Source: Oceaniferula flava (lineage in GTDB: Bacteria; Verrucomicrobiota; Verrucomicrobiia; Verrucomicrobiales; Akkermansiaceae). From it: a stretch of 64,000 nt of DNA. The position numbers and the translations under genes were made by a program. Positions within the stretch are counted from its first letter, which is position 1. The number at the start of each line of letters is the position of its first letter. The notes beneath the pieces are model-generated. The model searched no databases. It was not told the origin of the DNA and saw only the letters and a list, made by a program, of their open reading frames with translations. Shown here one piece after another: positions 1 through 8,734 of this stretch. The DNA lies in NCBI RefSeq assembly GCF_016811075.1, contig NZ_JAFBGL010000002.1:124001-188000 (forward strand), given 5' to 3'.

Positions 1-1641
1 ACTGGAGTAAACCGGAGCGGCCACGGATTTGGCGGCATTGTTGTCGGGTGCCGGTGGCTGGGACACGCTGAGCAGCGCTTCCGCGGCGGATTGTTTTCCG
101 ATTCGTGCCAGAGCGACGGCGGAAGCGACCTGAACGCGTGGGTTCTCGTCCTTGATGCCGGCGATGAAGGGCGCGGTGTCCAGGCTGGTGGCGATCAGCT
201 TGCGATCGGCCATGGCGCGGAGTGCGGATTCGCGGACGCTGGCGTCTTTGGCAAGTTCTTGCAGGGAGTCAATCCCCTTGGAGCCCATCATCTGGGCGTA
301 GGTGAAGATCGCGGCTACCCGGGATTCGGCGCTGGCGGAGCTGTCTTTGGCGATCGCCAGAACGGCATCGCCATAGCTGTCCGGCTTGGCACGGCGCAGG
401 ATTTCTTGCGAGACGTGCAGGCGAGTGGTGGAACTAGGAGAGCGCAGCCCCTTGACCAGGGCGTCTTGGGAGAGTTTGCCGAGCTCAGGGAAGGGGGTGT
501 ATTTCCAATTCTTGGGTGTCACTTGCTGGATGAAGCCTTTCTTCGGGCTGCCCTTGTATCCGGCGCCATCCCAAGCGGCGAGGTAGAGTCGGCCGGAGCC
601 GTCGACGTCGACATCAGAGATCTGAGGGCTCTGGATGAAGTCTTCCGCTTGCTGCGTGTAGGTCGGGCCGTCAGGGGTGATACGGTGGATGTAGAGGTGG
701 TTGCGTCCCCAGTCCGCCATCATTGGCACATTGTTGTATTTCTCAGGCCAGCCTGGTTCCTGGAAGAAAAGAGCACCCGTTCCTGATCCTCCACCGAGGT
801 CCTTGAGGGCCGGAATGGCTTCGTGGGTGAAGTGCTTGAAGAGAACCGGGTAGCCATACTCACCGGACTGAATCTGGTGGATGAATCGCACATTCCAGCC
901 GCCACCATCGTTGGTGTTGCCGCGGGTGAAGATGTTCATGAAGGGGTCGATGGCGACATCGTAGATGTTGCGCAGGCCGTGGGTGTAGACTTCCATCTCT
1001 GTGCCGTCGGGACGCACACGGAGGATGCCACCGCCGAGCTGGGTGATCTTTTTCCCATCGGTGCCTTCAGCTCCGACAAATCCGAAATCGCCCACAGCGA
1101 TGTAAATCCAGCCGTCAATGCCCATGCGGATCCCATTGGTGGTGTGGTCTGCGCCACGTTTTTGGTTGGATTTCAGAGTGGAGACGTTTTTGACCAGTCG
1201 CTTAGCTGGACCATCGGCCTTGCCGTCGCCGTCAGCATCGGTGAAGACGCTGAGGTGCATGCCGGTCATTTTTTTCCCGGGAGGGATCACGGTGTGCAGC
1301 ACGTAAAGTTTGTCTCCAACGGCAAAGAGGCCGCGTGGGTTGTCGACCTTGGCAAAGACAGTATGCTTGTCCGCTTTGCCATCGTTGTCGGTGTCCACCA
1401 ATTTCACAATGCTTCCTTTGCCCGAGCCTTTGCCCAGTGAGCCAAGTAGATCCACCCCGACGTAGACGTCACCATTAGGGGCCGCTGATAAACAGGCTGG
1501 CGATGGAGTCACATCACTGTCGGCATACTTGGTGATGTCCAGTTCGGGTGGGTTGGCAAACAAGCTGCCGGTCGCGGTGGCGACGATCCCTGTGAGCAGG
1601 GAAGATCGCAACAAGGAGTTGATGAATGGTGGTCTCGTCAT
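1..1641 (-). CDS. PVC-type beta-propeller / HEAT-repeat protein ('membrane-bound dehydrogenase' family), 3' end outside window
   Basis: The minus strand is open from an ATG at 1641 to the window edge (547 codons visible). It begins MTRPPFINSLLRSSLL, a Sec-type signal peptide ending near SLFANPPELD, so the product is exported. Residues about 30-330 form a glucose/sorbosone-dehydrogenase-like beta-propeller with Asp-rich blades (VDTDNDGKAD, FTDADGDGKAD) and the typical block HTTNGIRMGIDGWIYIAVGD. From about residue 400 the sequence turns helical with HEAT-like repeats (SVRESALRAMADRKLI, NPRVQVASAVALARIG). This order is that of the large Planctomycetes/Verrucomicrobia proteins that often end in a c-type haem domain. 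The C-terminus lies beyond position 1, so a CXXCH motif cannot be checked. Function is probably periplasmic sugar or alcohol oxidation, by family inference only. No Shine-Dalgarno precedes the ATG. Confidence 0.85.
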   Translation of the reverse strand, partial: MTRPPFINSLLRSSLLTGIVATATGSLFANPPELDITKYADSDVTPSPACLSAAPNGDVYVGVDLLGSLGKGSGKGSIVKLVDTDNDGKADKHTVFAKVDNPRGLFAVGDKLYVLHTVIPPGKKMTGMHLSVFTDADGDGKADGPAKRLVKNVSTLKSNQKRGADHTTNGIRMGIDGWIYIAVGDFGFVGAEGTDGKKITQLGGGILRVRPDGTEMEVYTHGLRNIYDVAIDPFMNIFTRGNTNDGGGWNVRFIHQIQSGEYGYPVLFKHFTHEAIPALKDLGGGSGTGALFFQEPGWPEKYNNVPMMADWGRNHLYIHRITPDGPTYTQQAEDFIQSPQISDVDVDGSGRLYLAAWDGAGYKGSPKKGFIQQVTPKNWKYTPFPELGKLSQDALVKGLRSPSSTTRLHVSQEILRRAKPDSYGDAVLAIAKDSSASAESRVAAIFTYAQMMGSKGIDSLQELAKDASVRESALRAMADRKLIATSLDTAPFIAGIKDENPRVQVASAVALARIGKQSAAEALLSVSQPPAPDNNAAKSVAAPVYSS

Positions 1642-1735
1642 AAAAAAATGAGTTAGTGTGTTCGCAGAGCGCGATTCAAGATGAGTCGCCAGTGAATACT
1701 AGTCAAGCGGCACAAAGCTTTCTCTTTTTTTACTG

Positions 1736-3829
1736 TCAGGATCGGACCGCACCCCCCGCTGGTCCGTGATCGGTGAGCACCGCCACCAAGCATAAATCGT
1801 CGTCAAGTGGCCGGTTGCCAGTGAATTCGTTCAGGCGCTCCACCACCGCATGGGTCAGTTCATCCACCGGCAGCTGGCGGTGGGCGTGCACGGTCTCGAT
1901 GAGTTGACCGTCGCCAAACATCTCGCCCTCGGCATTTTCCGCTTCGATCAGGCCGTCGGTGAACAGCAGGTAGACATCGTCAGCCTGCAGGGCGCGGCTG
2001 TGGGCCTCATACTGGGCTCCCGGAATGAGACCGAGTGCGGGTTGGTTTTTCACCGCATGGAAGAGGTAATCGGTGTCGCCCGCGCTCCGGTTGGTGTAGA
2101 CTGGCGACGGGTGACCGGCGGTGACGTAGGTGACGGTTTCATCCTTGGTATCGAGCACGATGAAAAAGGCGGTGACAAAGATCGTCTGCCTGCTGCGCTC
2201 CATGATCTCCAGAAAATGCTGGTTCAGCTGCTGCATGAAGACCCCAGGATCGGCAGCGGCCTCGACCAGGCCCGGTAGCAAGGCTCGCAGGATGGCGGTG
2301 ACCAGAGCCGACCTCGCACCGTGCCCCATGACATCCGCAATGAACAGCCCGGCCCGATGTTCGGAAATCTGGAACATGTCGAAAAAGTCGCCCCCTAAGG
2401 TGTCGGCCGGCTGATAGAGGTGCCAGAAGTGCAGCTTGAGATGTTCTTCCTCAGGGCGGGGGCTGGGGACCTTGGGGTAGTGGTCGGGGAGCATCGCTTC
2501 CTGAAATTCCTTCGCCATTTCCAGATCCTGGTGAATCAATGCCGTCTTCTCAGCCACTTCACTTTCCAAATGGCGATGGTAACGCAGCACCCGTGAGCCC
2601 ATGGTGGCAAAGCTGCTGGCAAGCTCTTCTATCTCATCCCCGGTGCGGATGTCGTGCAGGTTCTCGACCACTTGGTGCGCCTGCTGCCGATCCGCCACCG
2701 TCTCGTCGCCGACCCGTAAACGTGCGCTGGCCGAAATACTCTGGGTGCCGTCACGAAGCTGTTCCAGGGGGCGGGTGATCTTGGCCTGAACGTAGAGCAG
2801 AACCGTGGTCAGGCAGAGCAGCAGCGCCATGCTGGATCCGAACAAAATCCAGCGGAGCTGATTCTGGATCGGCACGGTCACCTCCGCGGCAGGGATGGAG
2901 ACGACGACAAAGATCTGATGATCCGCCTCGGCATTGGCCCCCAAGCGTGCGCTGGCGGTGCCATACATACGCTCGCTGTTCGAGCTGGGGGCTGTGGCGA
3001 GAAACCACCCGCCGTTGCCTGTTTGCAGGACTTTGGCCATCACCGAATCCGCCAAGGAGTCACTGAGCGCCTGGTAGAGGGGCTGGTTGATGCGCGCCAG
3101 CACCGCACCCTGGGCGTCGACCACGTCTACCTGGTCGGCCCGGCCGTCCAAGGCGGCAGGAATAGTGGCAAACAGGGGAGCCACATTGAAAACCGCCTTC
3201 ATCACCCCCTGCAGATCTCCCCGCAGGTTGTAGATGGGCAAGACGATATCGAGCGAATACACCGCAGCACTTTCATCCTGATGCAGGCTGTCAAACCAGA
3301 TCCTGTTAGATTTTAGTTCCGTGCCGCGCTGCCACCAGAGTTCATCGCTCTGAATGTAATCGGAGGTTTTCTTCGTCGCCGCGATCACCCGGCCAGCGCG
3401 ATCGGTGATGAGGATTTCATTGACCAGCGGGTTGCCCGCTTGGAAGGTTCGCAGCTGTCGGGCGGCGGGGTTCTGCAAGATGGCGCGAAGCCGGCTGTCT
3501 TGTCCAGGCAGTGACGACCAGTTGTTTTCCAGCTCCTGGTCCGCTTCGGCGCGCTGGTCCTCGCTGCGGCTGGGATCGGCGACGTTGGCGGTCTCGGTGA
3601 ACGACTCGATGGTGGTGGAAATTTGCAGCAGCGATTGCAGCTGGGAGACCTCGCGGTTGACCGACTGGCTCAGGCTCTGCGCCGCGGCGTGCGCCTCGGT
3701 CCGATACAGCTGTCCGCGCTCAGCCAGCAGATGCCGGTAACCAAGCTGCTGCAGCACCAGCACCACGATCGCACTCGGCACTGCTGCCGCCAGGATCATC
3801 GCCAGAGAGAGTTTGTATTTCAATCGCAT
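1736..3829 (-). CDS. Membrane-bound SpoIIE/RsbU-type PP2C phosphatase with sensor and HAMP domains
   Basis: 697 aa. A transmembrane helix at about 10-30 is followed by an extracytoplasmic, dCACHE-like sensor domain (about 35-320), a second helix (ILFGSSMALLLCLTTVLLYV), a HAMP region (ITRPLEQLRDG onward), a short coiled coil and a C-terminal SpoIIE-type PP2C domain from about 470. The phosphatase motifs are GGDFFD, FIADVMGHGARSALVTA, LLFTDGLIEAEN and LDDDLCLVAVL, which supply the metal-binding Asp residues. Such proteins dephosphorylate an anti-anti-sigma factor (STAS protein) in response to an external signal. No anti-sigma or STAS gene is adjacent, so the target is unknown. It is separated from the TPR pair upstream by about 80 bp and may be transcribed alone. 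Confidence 0.88.
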   Translation of the reverse strand: MRLKYKLSLAMILAAAVPSAIVVLVLQQLGYRHLLAERGQLYRTEAHAAAQSLSQSVNREVSQLQSLLQISTTIESFTETANVADPSRSEDQRAEADQELENNWSSLPGQDSRLRAILQNPAARQLRTFQAGNPLVNEILITDRAGRVIAATKKTSDYIQSDELWWQRGTELKSNRIWFDSLHQDESAAVYSLDIVLPIYNLRGDLQGVMKAVFNVAPLFATIPAALDGRADQVDVVDAQGAVLARINQPLYQALSDSLADSVMAKVLQTGNGGWFLATAPSSNSERMYGTASARLGANAEADHQIFVVVSIPAAEVTVPIQNQLRWILFGSSMALLLCLTTVLLYVQAKITRPLEQLRDGTQSISASARLRVGDETVADRQQAHQVVENLHDIRTGDEIEELASSFATMGSRVLRYHRHLESEVAEKTALIHQDLEMAKEFQEAMLPDHYPKVPSPRPEEEHLKLHFWHLYQPADTLGGDFFDMFQISEHRAGLFIADVMGHGARSALVTAILRALLPGLVEAAADPGVFMQQLNQHFLEIMERSRQTIFVTAFFIVLDTKDETVTYVTAGHPSPVYTNRSAGDTDYLFHAVKNQPALGLIPGAQYEAHSRALQADDVYLLFTDGLIEAENAEGEMFGDGQLIETVHAHRQLPVDELTHAVVERLNEFTGNRPLDDDLCLVAVLTDHGPAGGAVRS

Positions 3830-3908
3830 CGCAACAAGTCAGGATAACAACTCGTTGGAATGGAGGGAAGTAGGAAATAATAGACCGCTTGGGAGTAGGC
3901 GGGAGCGG

Positions 3909-4202
3909 CTACCACGGGAGCTCGTCCGTGCGCGGGTAGCCATGACGATGTGATTTCTTTTGCGTGTGCCAATAGGCTCTGTCCAGAGCCCAAAGCGGCG
4001 CATAGACCATGCCGATCACCAGCTGTGGCACACCACCGGTGCTAATGCCTCTTGGATACCAGCGATAGAATTTCACACCATTGGTGCCATAGGCCGCCGG
4101 GCCGTAGGTCCCTAGTGAGCTCAGCAGCAGATAACTGATGAGATAAAATGCCACCGCTGCGAGCAAACTTCGGCGTATCGTGGAGGTTGGCTTGGCTCTC
4201 AT
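3909..4202 (-). CDS. Small membrane protein, unknown, coupled to the TPR protein
   Basis: 97 aa from the ATG at 4202 (MRAKPTSTIRRSLLAAV). A longer frame opens at 4277 inside the preceding gene, but the ATG at 4202 overlaps that gene's TGA as ATGA, the usual sign of translational coupling. One clear membrane helix lies at about 12-35 (LLAAVAFYLISYLLLSSLG), with a second weak hydrophobic stretch near 60-78 (GVPQLVIGMVYAPLWALD) and a basic, histidine-containing tail. No family is recognised. The coupling suggests it works with the TPR membrane protein upstream. Confidence 0.6.
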   Translation of the reverse strand: MRAKPTSTIRRSLLAAVAFYLISYLLLSSLGTYGPAAYGTNGVKFYRWYPRGISTGGVPQLVIGMVYAPLWALDRAYWHTQKKSHRHGYPRTDELPW

Positions 4203-5119
4203 TCTTGCTGGCTGTGTTGCTGATGTTCCAGGTAACTTTTGCGGCTGATAAAAAACCACTTTTTCCGAGACATCCAAACGAGCAGGCAGAGGACGGCGAT
4301 GACGCCAGCTGCGATCATCGCGTAACTTTTCACCCGGCGAATCATGATCATCCTCCGGTATTCCTCCTCCAGGGAGGCGAGCTGCTGCAGCTGCGGATAA
4401 CCGTATTCCCGGCTGAGCGCCAGCACGCCCAGGGCTTCTTCCAGGTTGCTGGTGTGTGCAATGACGCGGGCGTATGTGAATAATAGATCGGCCACCACCG
4501 GGTCGCTCGGTTTGACCAGGGTCATGCGCTCCTGCAGTTGATACCTCAACGCCTTGTCGATTTCGGAAATCGTCCGCGTCTGCCCGGCGATCTCCATGCG
4601 GGTGGAGCGATCAAAATGCTTGGGAAGTGGGATGATGGGGTTTTCTAACAGCGGGTCCGATTGCTGCTCCATGGCGATCTTTGTTTCCAAGATCGCAACG
4701 TGCAGCCACTCGGTGCCGTGATGGCTTTCCGGGTTTCTGCGGATCCCTTCGCTGATCCACTTCAGGGCCTTGCGGTTGTCGCCATGAAGTTCGTAAGCGG
4801 TGCCGAGATTGGCCGCACTGCTGTAGCGATTCGGGTGCTGGTGTTCCAGGCGTCTGAGTGTCTCGATGGCCGCTGCGGAATTGCCTTCGAGCAGGTTGGA
4901 GATCGCTTGCAGCTCGGTGTCAGTGATGTCGTCCGACTCGTCGCTGAGAATGAGCGCCTTAAGCAGCACGTCGTGCGGAGGAGTATCCATCGCCTTGCGC
5001 AGCACCTTGGCCTGGTTCCAGCCACCCACCGAAACATGCCGACCGTTCAAGGTCGTGCCATCCACCCAGAGGCAGGCCGGAGTCAGCGGGATCAGGATGG
5101 CAGCAAGCAGGGATTTCAT
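4199..5119 (-). CDS. TPR-repeat protein with signal sequence and C-terminal membrane anchor
   Basis: 306 aa. The N-terminus MKSLLAAILIPLTPACLW is a signal sequence with a possible but non-canonical lipobox (TPAC). TPR-like helix pairs follow at about 70-130 (EGNSAAAIETLRRLEHQHP, HGDNRKALKWISEGIRRNP) and again near 220-250 (LEEALGVLALSREYG). A membrane helix at about 267-284 (AMIAAGVIAVLCLLVWM) is followed by a basic cytoplasmic tail (SRKKWFFISRKSYLEHQ). The bulk is therefore extracytoplasmic and probably a scaffold. Its TGA overlaps the ATG of the small membrane gene after it. The enzymatic role, if any, cannot be seen. The gene is divergent from the ATP-grasp operon across about 190 bp. Confidence 0.75.
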   Translation of the reverse strand: MKSLLAAILIPLTPACLWVDGTTLNGRHVSVGGWNQAKVLRKAMDTPPHDVLLKALILSDESDDITDTELQAISNLLEGNSAAAIETLRRLEHQHPNRYSSAANLGTAYELHGDNRKALKWISEGIRRNPESHHGTEWLHVAILETKIAMEQQSDPLLENPIIPLPKHFDRSTRMEIAGQTRTISEIDKALRYQLQERMTLVKPSDPVVADLLFTYARVIAHTSNLEEALGVLALSREYGYPQLQQLASLEEEYRRMIMIRRVKSYAMIAAGVIAVLCLLVWMSRKKWFFISRKSYLEHQQHSQQE

Positions 5120-5270
5120 ACTAACAAGTTAAATCAAAGGGTGCTGTGAGAGCAATGTGAATCGTCTGTCGGCCGGGATCTTCTCCTGATCAGGCCAGGC
5201 GTCGGTGGCCGATTTGAACCCAGTGCCTGGCTGGCTGCATGGAGCTGCGGATCCGGCTGCGTGAGAATTT

Positions 5271-5299
5271 TTCTGATCAGGCACAGCTTGTGCTAGAAT
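5271..5299 (+). promoter_or_regulatory. Candidate promoter for the ATP-grasp / alpha-E / transglutaminase operon
   Basis: TTCTGA at 5271-5276 and TAGAAT at 5294-5299 are separated by 17 bp, a fair sigma-70-type match. The presumed start of transcription falls very close to the GTG at 5312, so the message would be nearly leaderless. Pattern match only. Confidence 0.35.
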
Positions 5300-5311
5300 G
5301 ATGAAATCACC

Positions 5312-6766
5312 GTGGCGAACAATATTTTTGCGCAGTATCAGACGGAGCATTTCTTCGATGAAATGTTCTCGGCGTCTGGGGGCGAGGTCCGTGACCATTA
5401 CCGATTGTTGATGGAGCGGCTGTCGAAACTGGAGGCCTCCGACATCGATGAAATCCAACAGCGGATCACCACCGGATTTCTGGAAAGTGGTATCACCTTC
5501 ACCGTTTATGGAGACGACCGGGGGACCGAGCGGATTTTCCCTTTCGACCTCTTCCCCCGCATCATCACCTCCGACGAGTGGGAGCAGATCGAGTATGGTC
5601 TGACGCAGCGGATCACGGCCTTGAACTTGTTCCTGCACGATGTCTATCACGATGGCAACATCATCAAGGACGGCATCATCCCGGAGGAGGTGGTCAAGTC
5701 GGCAGCGCATTACCGGCCGGAAATGGTCGGCTTTACTCCGCCAGGAGACGTCTACCTGCATATCTGTGGATCCGATTTAATCCGTGACGACCAGGGAAAT
5801 TATCTGGTGCTGGAGGACAACGGTCGCTGCCCGTCGGGAGTTTCCTATCTGTTGGAAAACCGTGAGGCCATGAAGCGGGCCTTCCCTGATCTGTATCGCA
5901 AATACGGTGTCTGTCCGGTCGATCAATACCCGGAGATCTTGCTGGAAACGATGCAGTATCTCTCTCCGCGCAAGGGGCAAACGCCCGTCTGTGTGCTGCT
6001 CACTCCCGGCGTCTATAATAGCGCGTATTTCGAACACACCTTTCTCGCTCACAAGATGGGGATCGAAATTGTCGAAGGTCCCGATCTGCTGGTGAAAGAT
6101 GCCCACGTCTACATGCGCACCACGCGTGGTCTGGTGCAGGTGGATGTGATCTACCGCCGACTCGATGACGATTTTCTCGACCCTCTAGCCTTCAAGGAGG
6201 ACTCGCTGTTAGGTGTGCCCGGACTGATGGACGCCTACCTGCGTGGCAATGTTTCGCTGGCCAATGCCGTGGGCACCGGTGTCGCGGACGACAAGGTGAC
6301 CTACGCCTACGTGCCGGACATGATCCGTTATTATCTCGATCAGGAACCGATCCTCAACAACGTGCCGACCTACCTCGCCTGGCGCGATGACGATCGGAAA
6401 TACATGCTCGATCACCTGCCGGAGCTGGTGGTGAAGGCGGCGAATGAATCCGGCGGCTACGGCATGCTCATGGGGCCATCTTCCACCAAGGAGGAGCAGG
6501 CGACTTTTGCCAAGCTGATCCAGGAGAACCCCAGAAACTACATCGCCCAGCCTGTGGTCTCGCTTTCCAGACACCCGACCTTCTGCGATGGCAACATGCC
6601 GGAGGGTCGCCACGTCGATCTTCGTCCCTTCGCCCTCTTCGGTGAGAAAATCAACATCATCCCCGGCGGACTGACCCGTGTCGCCCTGACCAAGGGCTCG
6701 CTAGTGGTCAATTCCTCCCAAGGTGGCGGCAGTAAGGACACCTGGGTGCTCCGCTCACAGCCCTAG
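5312..6766 (+). CDS. Circularly permuted ATP-grasp protein (DUF404/DUF407 type)
   Basis: 484 aa from a GTG start (the nearby ATGs at 5298 and 5301 are in another frame). The N-terminus [10 protein letters not shown], the blocks [15 protein letters not shown]-like ([18 protein letters not shown]), [10 protein letters not shown] and [16 protein letters not shown], and the glycine loop [15 protein letters not shown] are characteristic of CP_ATPgrasp_1 proteins. Length matches the family (about 470-490 aa). These enzymes are thought to form amide or peptide-like bonds, but the substrate is unknown. The gene is first in a co-directional set with an alpha-E protein and a transglutaminase, an arrangement conserved in many bacteria and proposed to make or trim a peptide product. 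Only 22 bp separate it from the next gene. Confidence 0.92.
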   Translation: MANNIFAQYQTEHFFDEMFSASGGEVRDHYRLLMERLSKLEASDIDEIQQRITTGFLESGITFTVYGDDRGTERIFPFDLFPRIITSDEWEQIEYGLTQRITALNLFLHDVYHDGNIIKDGIIPEEVVKSAAHYRPEMVGFTPPGDVYLHICGSDLIRDDQGNYLVLEDNGRCPSGVSYLLENREAMKRAFPDLYRKYGVCPVDQYPEILLETMQYLSPRKGQTPVCVLLTPGVYNSAYFEHTFLAHKMGIEIVEGPDLLVKDAHVYMRTTRGLVQVDVIYRRLDDDFLDPLAFKEDSLLGVPGLMDAYLRGNVSLANAVGTGVADDKVTYAYVPDMIRYYLDQEPILNNVPTYLAWRDDDRKYMLDHLPELVVKAANESGGYGMLMGPSSTKEEQATFAKLIQENPRNYIAQPVVSLSRHPTFCDGNMPEGRHVDLRPFALFGEKINIIPGGLTRVALTKGSLVVNSSQGGGSKDTWVLRSQP

Positions 6767-6788
6767 TTCATTCCTCACCTCGATCACC

Positions 6789-7787
6789 ATGCTTTCCAGA
6801 GTTGCAGACAGTCTTATTTGGCACAGCCGTTACATCGAACGGGCTGAGAACCTCGCGCGTCTCGTGGCGGTGAGCGATCATGACTCGCTGGATTCCGCCA
6901 CCATGATGAATCGCTCCACCGCCCCAGCCTTGTATGCCGCCGGCGCCGAGCAGGCCTATGCCGAAGCTCTGGGGGTGGCTGAGATGGACGAGCTGGAAAT
7001 TGGCAACTTCATCGCCTTTTCAGAGCTCAACCCGGATTCCATCCGCACCTGCATCGCCCATGCCAGGGAGAACGCACGCATGGTGCGCGATCAGATTTCC
7101 GACGACATGTGGCTGGAGTGCAACCGCTTCCATCTCTATGTAAAATCGGAGAAGGCGATGCAGCTGTGGAAGGCTCACCCCGATGAATTTTACAATCGGG
7201 TGATCAAATTTTGCCTGCTCTATCAGGGACTAACAGACTCCACGATTCTCCACGATGAAGGATGGCACTTTGTCCTCTTAGGGCGCTATTTGGAGCGGGT
7301 GGATAAGACCAGCCGGATCATCGACATGCTGCATGCGACATCGAACCCGGACCGTGCCCAGCTCATCTCGGTGCTCAGCTCTTGTTCCGGGTTCTCGGCA
7401 TTCCGCACCGAATACCGCGGCGATATCAACCTGGAAAATGTCGTTTCCTTCCTGCTGTTCTCGCAATCGTTTCCGCGCAGTATTCGCTTTTGTTTGCGAC
7501 AGCTGGACGACACCTTACACGCCGTCTCCGGAATGCCCAACGGCAGCTTTTCCAACGAGGCGGAACGGCTCACCGGCTCGCTGCTGGCGAAGTTAAATTA
7601 CACCAGCCTGTCGTCGATTTGGGAACAGGGGCTGCATCAGTTCATCGATGCGCTGCAGTCCGACCTCAATGAGATCGGCCAGCAGATCTTCGAGACCTAC
7701 GTCCTGCTCGCTCCCGACAGGGATGCCCCGCCCGTGGGCGCACCGATCTGGCAGCAGTATCAACAGCAACAACAACAGCAGCAGTAA
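6789..7787 (+). CDS. Alpha-E domain protein (DUF403)
   Basis: 332 aa. The start is the ATG at 6789 (MLSRVADSLIWHSRYIERAEN), which matches the conserved family N-terminus. The longer frame upstream runs back into the ATP-grasp gene and is rejected. The family signature is visible: ERAENLARLVAVSDHD at about 19-34 and HFVLLGRYLERVDKTSRI in the middle of the chain. The protein is all-helical and expected to be cytoplasmic, acting with the ATP-grasp enzyme and transglutaminase. The C-terminus is odd: it ends WQQYQQQQQQQQ, encoded by a CAG/CAA tract (about 7751-7785) directly before the stop and 7 bp before the next start codon. Confidence 0.92.
   Translation: MLSRVADSLIWHSRYIERAENLARLVAVSDHDSLDSATMMNRSTAPALYAAGAEQAYAEALGVAEMDELEIGNFIAFSELNPDSIRTCIAHARENARMVRDQISDDMWLECNRFHLYVKSEKAMQLWKAHPDEFYNRVIKFCLLYQGLTDSTILHDEGWHFVLLGRYLERVDKTSRIIDMLHATSNPDRAQLISVLSSCSGFSAFRTEYRGDINLENVVSFLLFSQSFPRSIRFCLRQLDDTLHAVSGMPNGSFSNEAERLTGSLLAKLNYTSLSSIWEQGLHQFIDALQSDLNEIGQQIFETYVLLAPDRDAPPVGAPIWQQYQQQQQQQQ
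7751..7785 (+). repeat. CAG/CAA trinucleotide tract encoding a poly-Gln tail
   Basis: A run of CAG and CAA codons interrupted once by TAT encodes QQYQQQQQQQQ at the end of the alpha-E protein. Such tracts are prone to slippage. The transglutaminase frame is also open across it. Confidence 0.85.
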
Positions 7788-7794
7788 CTTTCTC

Positions 7795-8670
7795 ATGCGC
7801 CTCAGCGTTCATCACCGCACGACCTACCACTATTCCTCACCAGTGAGCAATAGCGTCAATGAACTGCGCCTGAAACCCAAGGAAAGTCCCTGGCAGCACT
7901 GTGAGCAATCGCTGGTCTACACCCTGCCGGCGACCCGTCTGAGTCACTTCATCGATTTCAATCGGAACTACGTCCACCATCTGGAAATCCCCGGCGCCCA
8001 CGACTCCTTGACCATCGATAGCTCCTGCACCGTGGAGACGCGCAGCAAAGTCGATTTTGAAGACCTACCGTATGGATTTCAGCACCGCGACCTGGCGCAG
8101 CTGCAGCGATCCGAGGAATGCCATCCCTTTTTGCAAACCAGTCTCTACGTCACCTGGGATCCGGCCACTTGGCGCATGGCGGTGGATATCAAAGACAGCT
8201 CCGAAGATGTTTTCCAGACCAGCTACGCCATCATGGAGCACATCTATCAGCACTACTCCTATCAGACCGGTGTCACCTCGGTGGATACCGATGCCCAACA
8301 GGTCATCCGCAGGAAAGAAGGGGTGTGCCAGGACTTTGCGCATGCCATGTTAGCCCTCTGCCGCTCCCTGGGGATTCCCGCCCGCTACGTCAGCGGCTAC
8401 TTCTTTGACGCCACTCACGACAGTAGCCTACGCGGCGCCCAGGCATCCCACGCCTGGGTGGAAGTCTTCATCGCGGATCACGGCTGGATTGGCCTCGATC
8501 CCACCAACAATAAAATCACCGACGCTACCTACATCGTGCTCGCCACCGGCCGCGACTACAAAGACGTCTCCCCGATCTCCGGAACCTACTACGGCCACTC
8601 ACAAAGTTTCCTCGACGTCTTCGTCAAAATCGAACGCCTGCCAGACCGAGCTGTGAGTCGATTGGTTTAG
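7795..8670 (+). CDS. Transglutaminase-like cysteine protease family protein
   Basis: 291 aa from the ATG at 7795 (MRLSVHHRTTYHYSSPVSNS), the standard family N-terminus, which carries the bacterial transglutaminase-like N-terminal domain (about 1-110). The catalytic triad is visible: Cys in KEGVCQDFAHAMLALCRSLG, His in ASHAWVEVFI, and Asp in WIGLDPTNN. This is the third gene of the ATP-grasp / alpha-E / transglutaminase triad. It probably hydrolyses or cross-links an amide made by the ATP-grasp partner. The ORF stays open upstream to 7648 in this frame, but homology starts at 7795. Confidence 0.93.
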   Translation: MRLSVHHRTTYHYSSPVSNSVNELRLKPKESPWQHCEQSLVYTLPATRLSHFIDFNRNYVHHLEIPGAHDSLTIDSSCTVETRSKVDFEDLPYGFQHRDLAQLQRSEECHPFLQTSLYVTWDPATWRMAVDIKDSSEDVFQTSYAIMEHIYQHYSYQTGVTSVDTDAQQVIRRKEGVCQDFAHAMLALCRSLGIPARYVSGYFFDATHDSSLRGAQASHAWVEVFIADHGWIGLDPTNNKITDATYIVLATGRDYKDVSPISGTYYGHSQSFLDVFVKIERLPDRAVSRLV

Positions 8671-8734
8671 TATTAGTCATATCATTATTCTACTATCGCC
8701 TTGGGAGAACTGATGTGTTAGGTATGGATCTATA

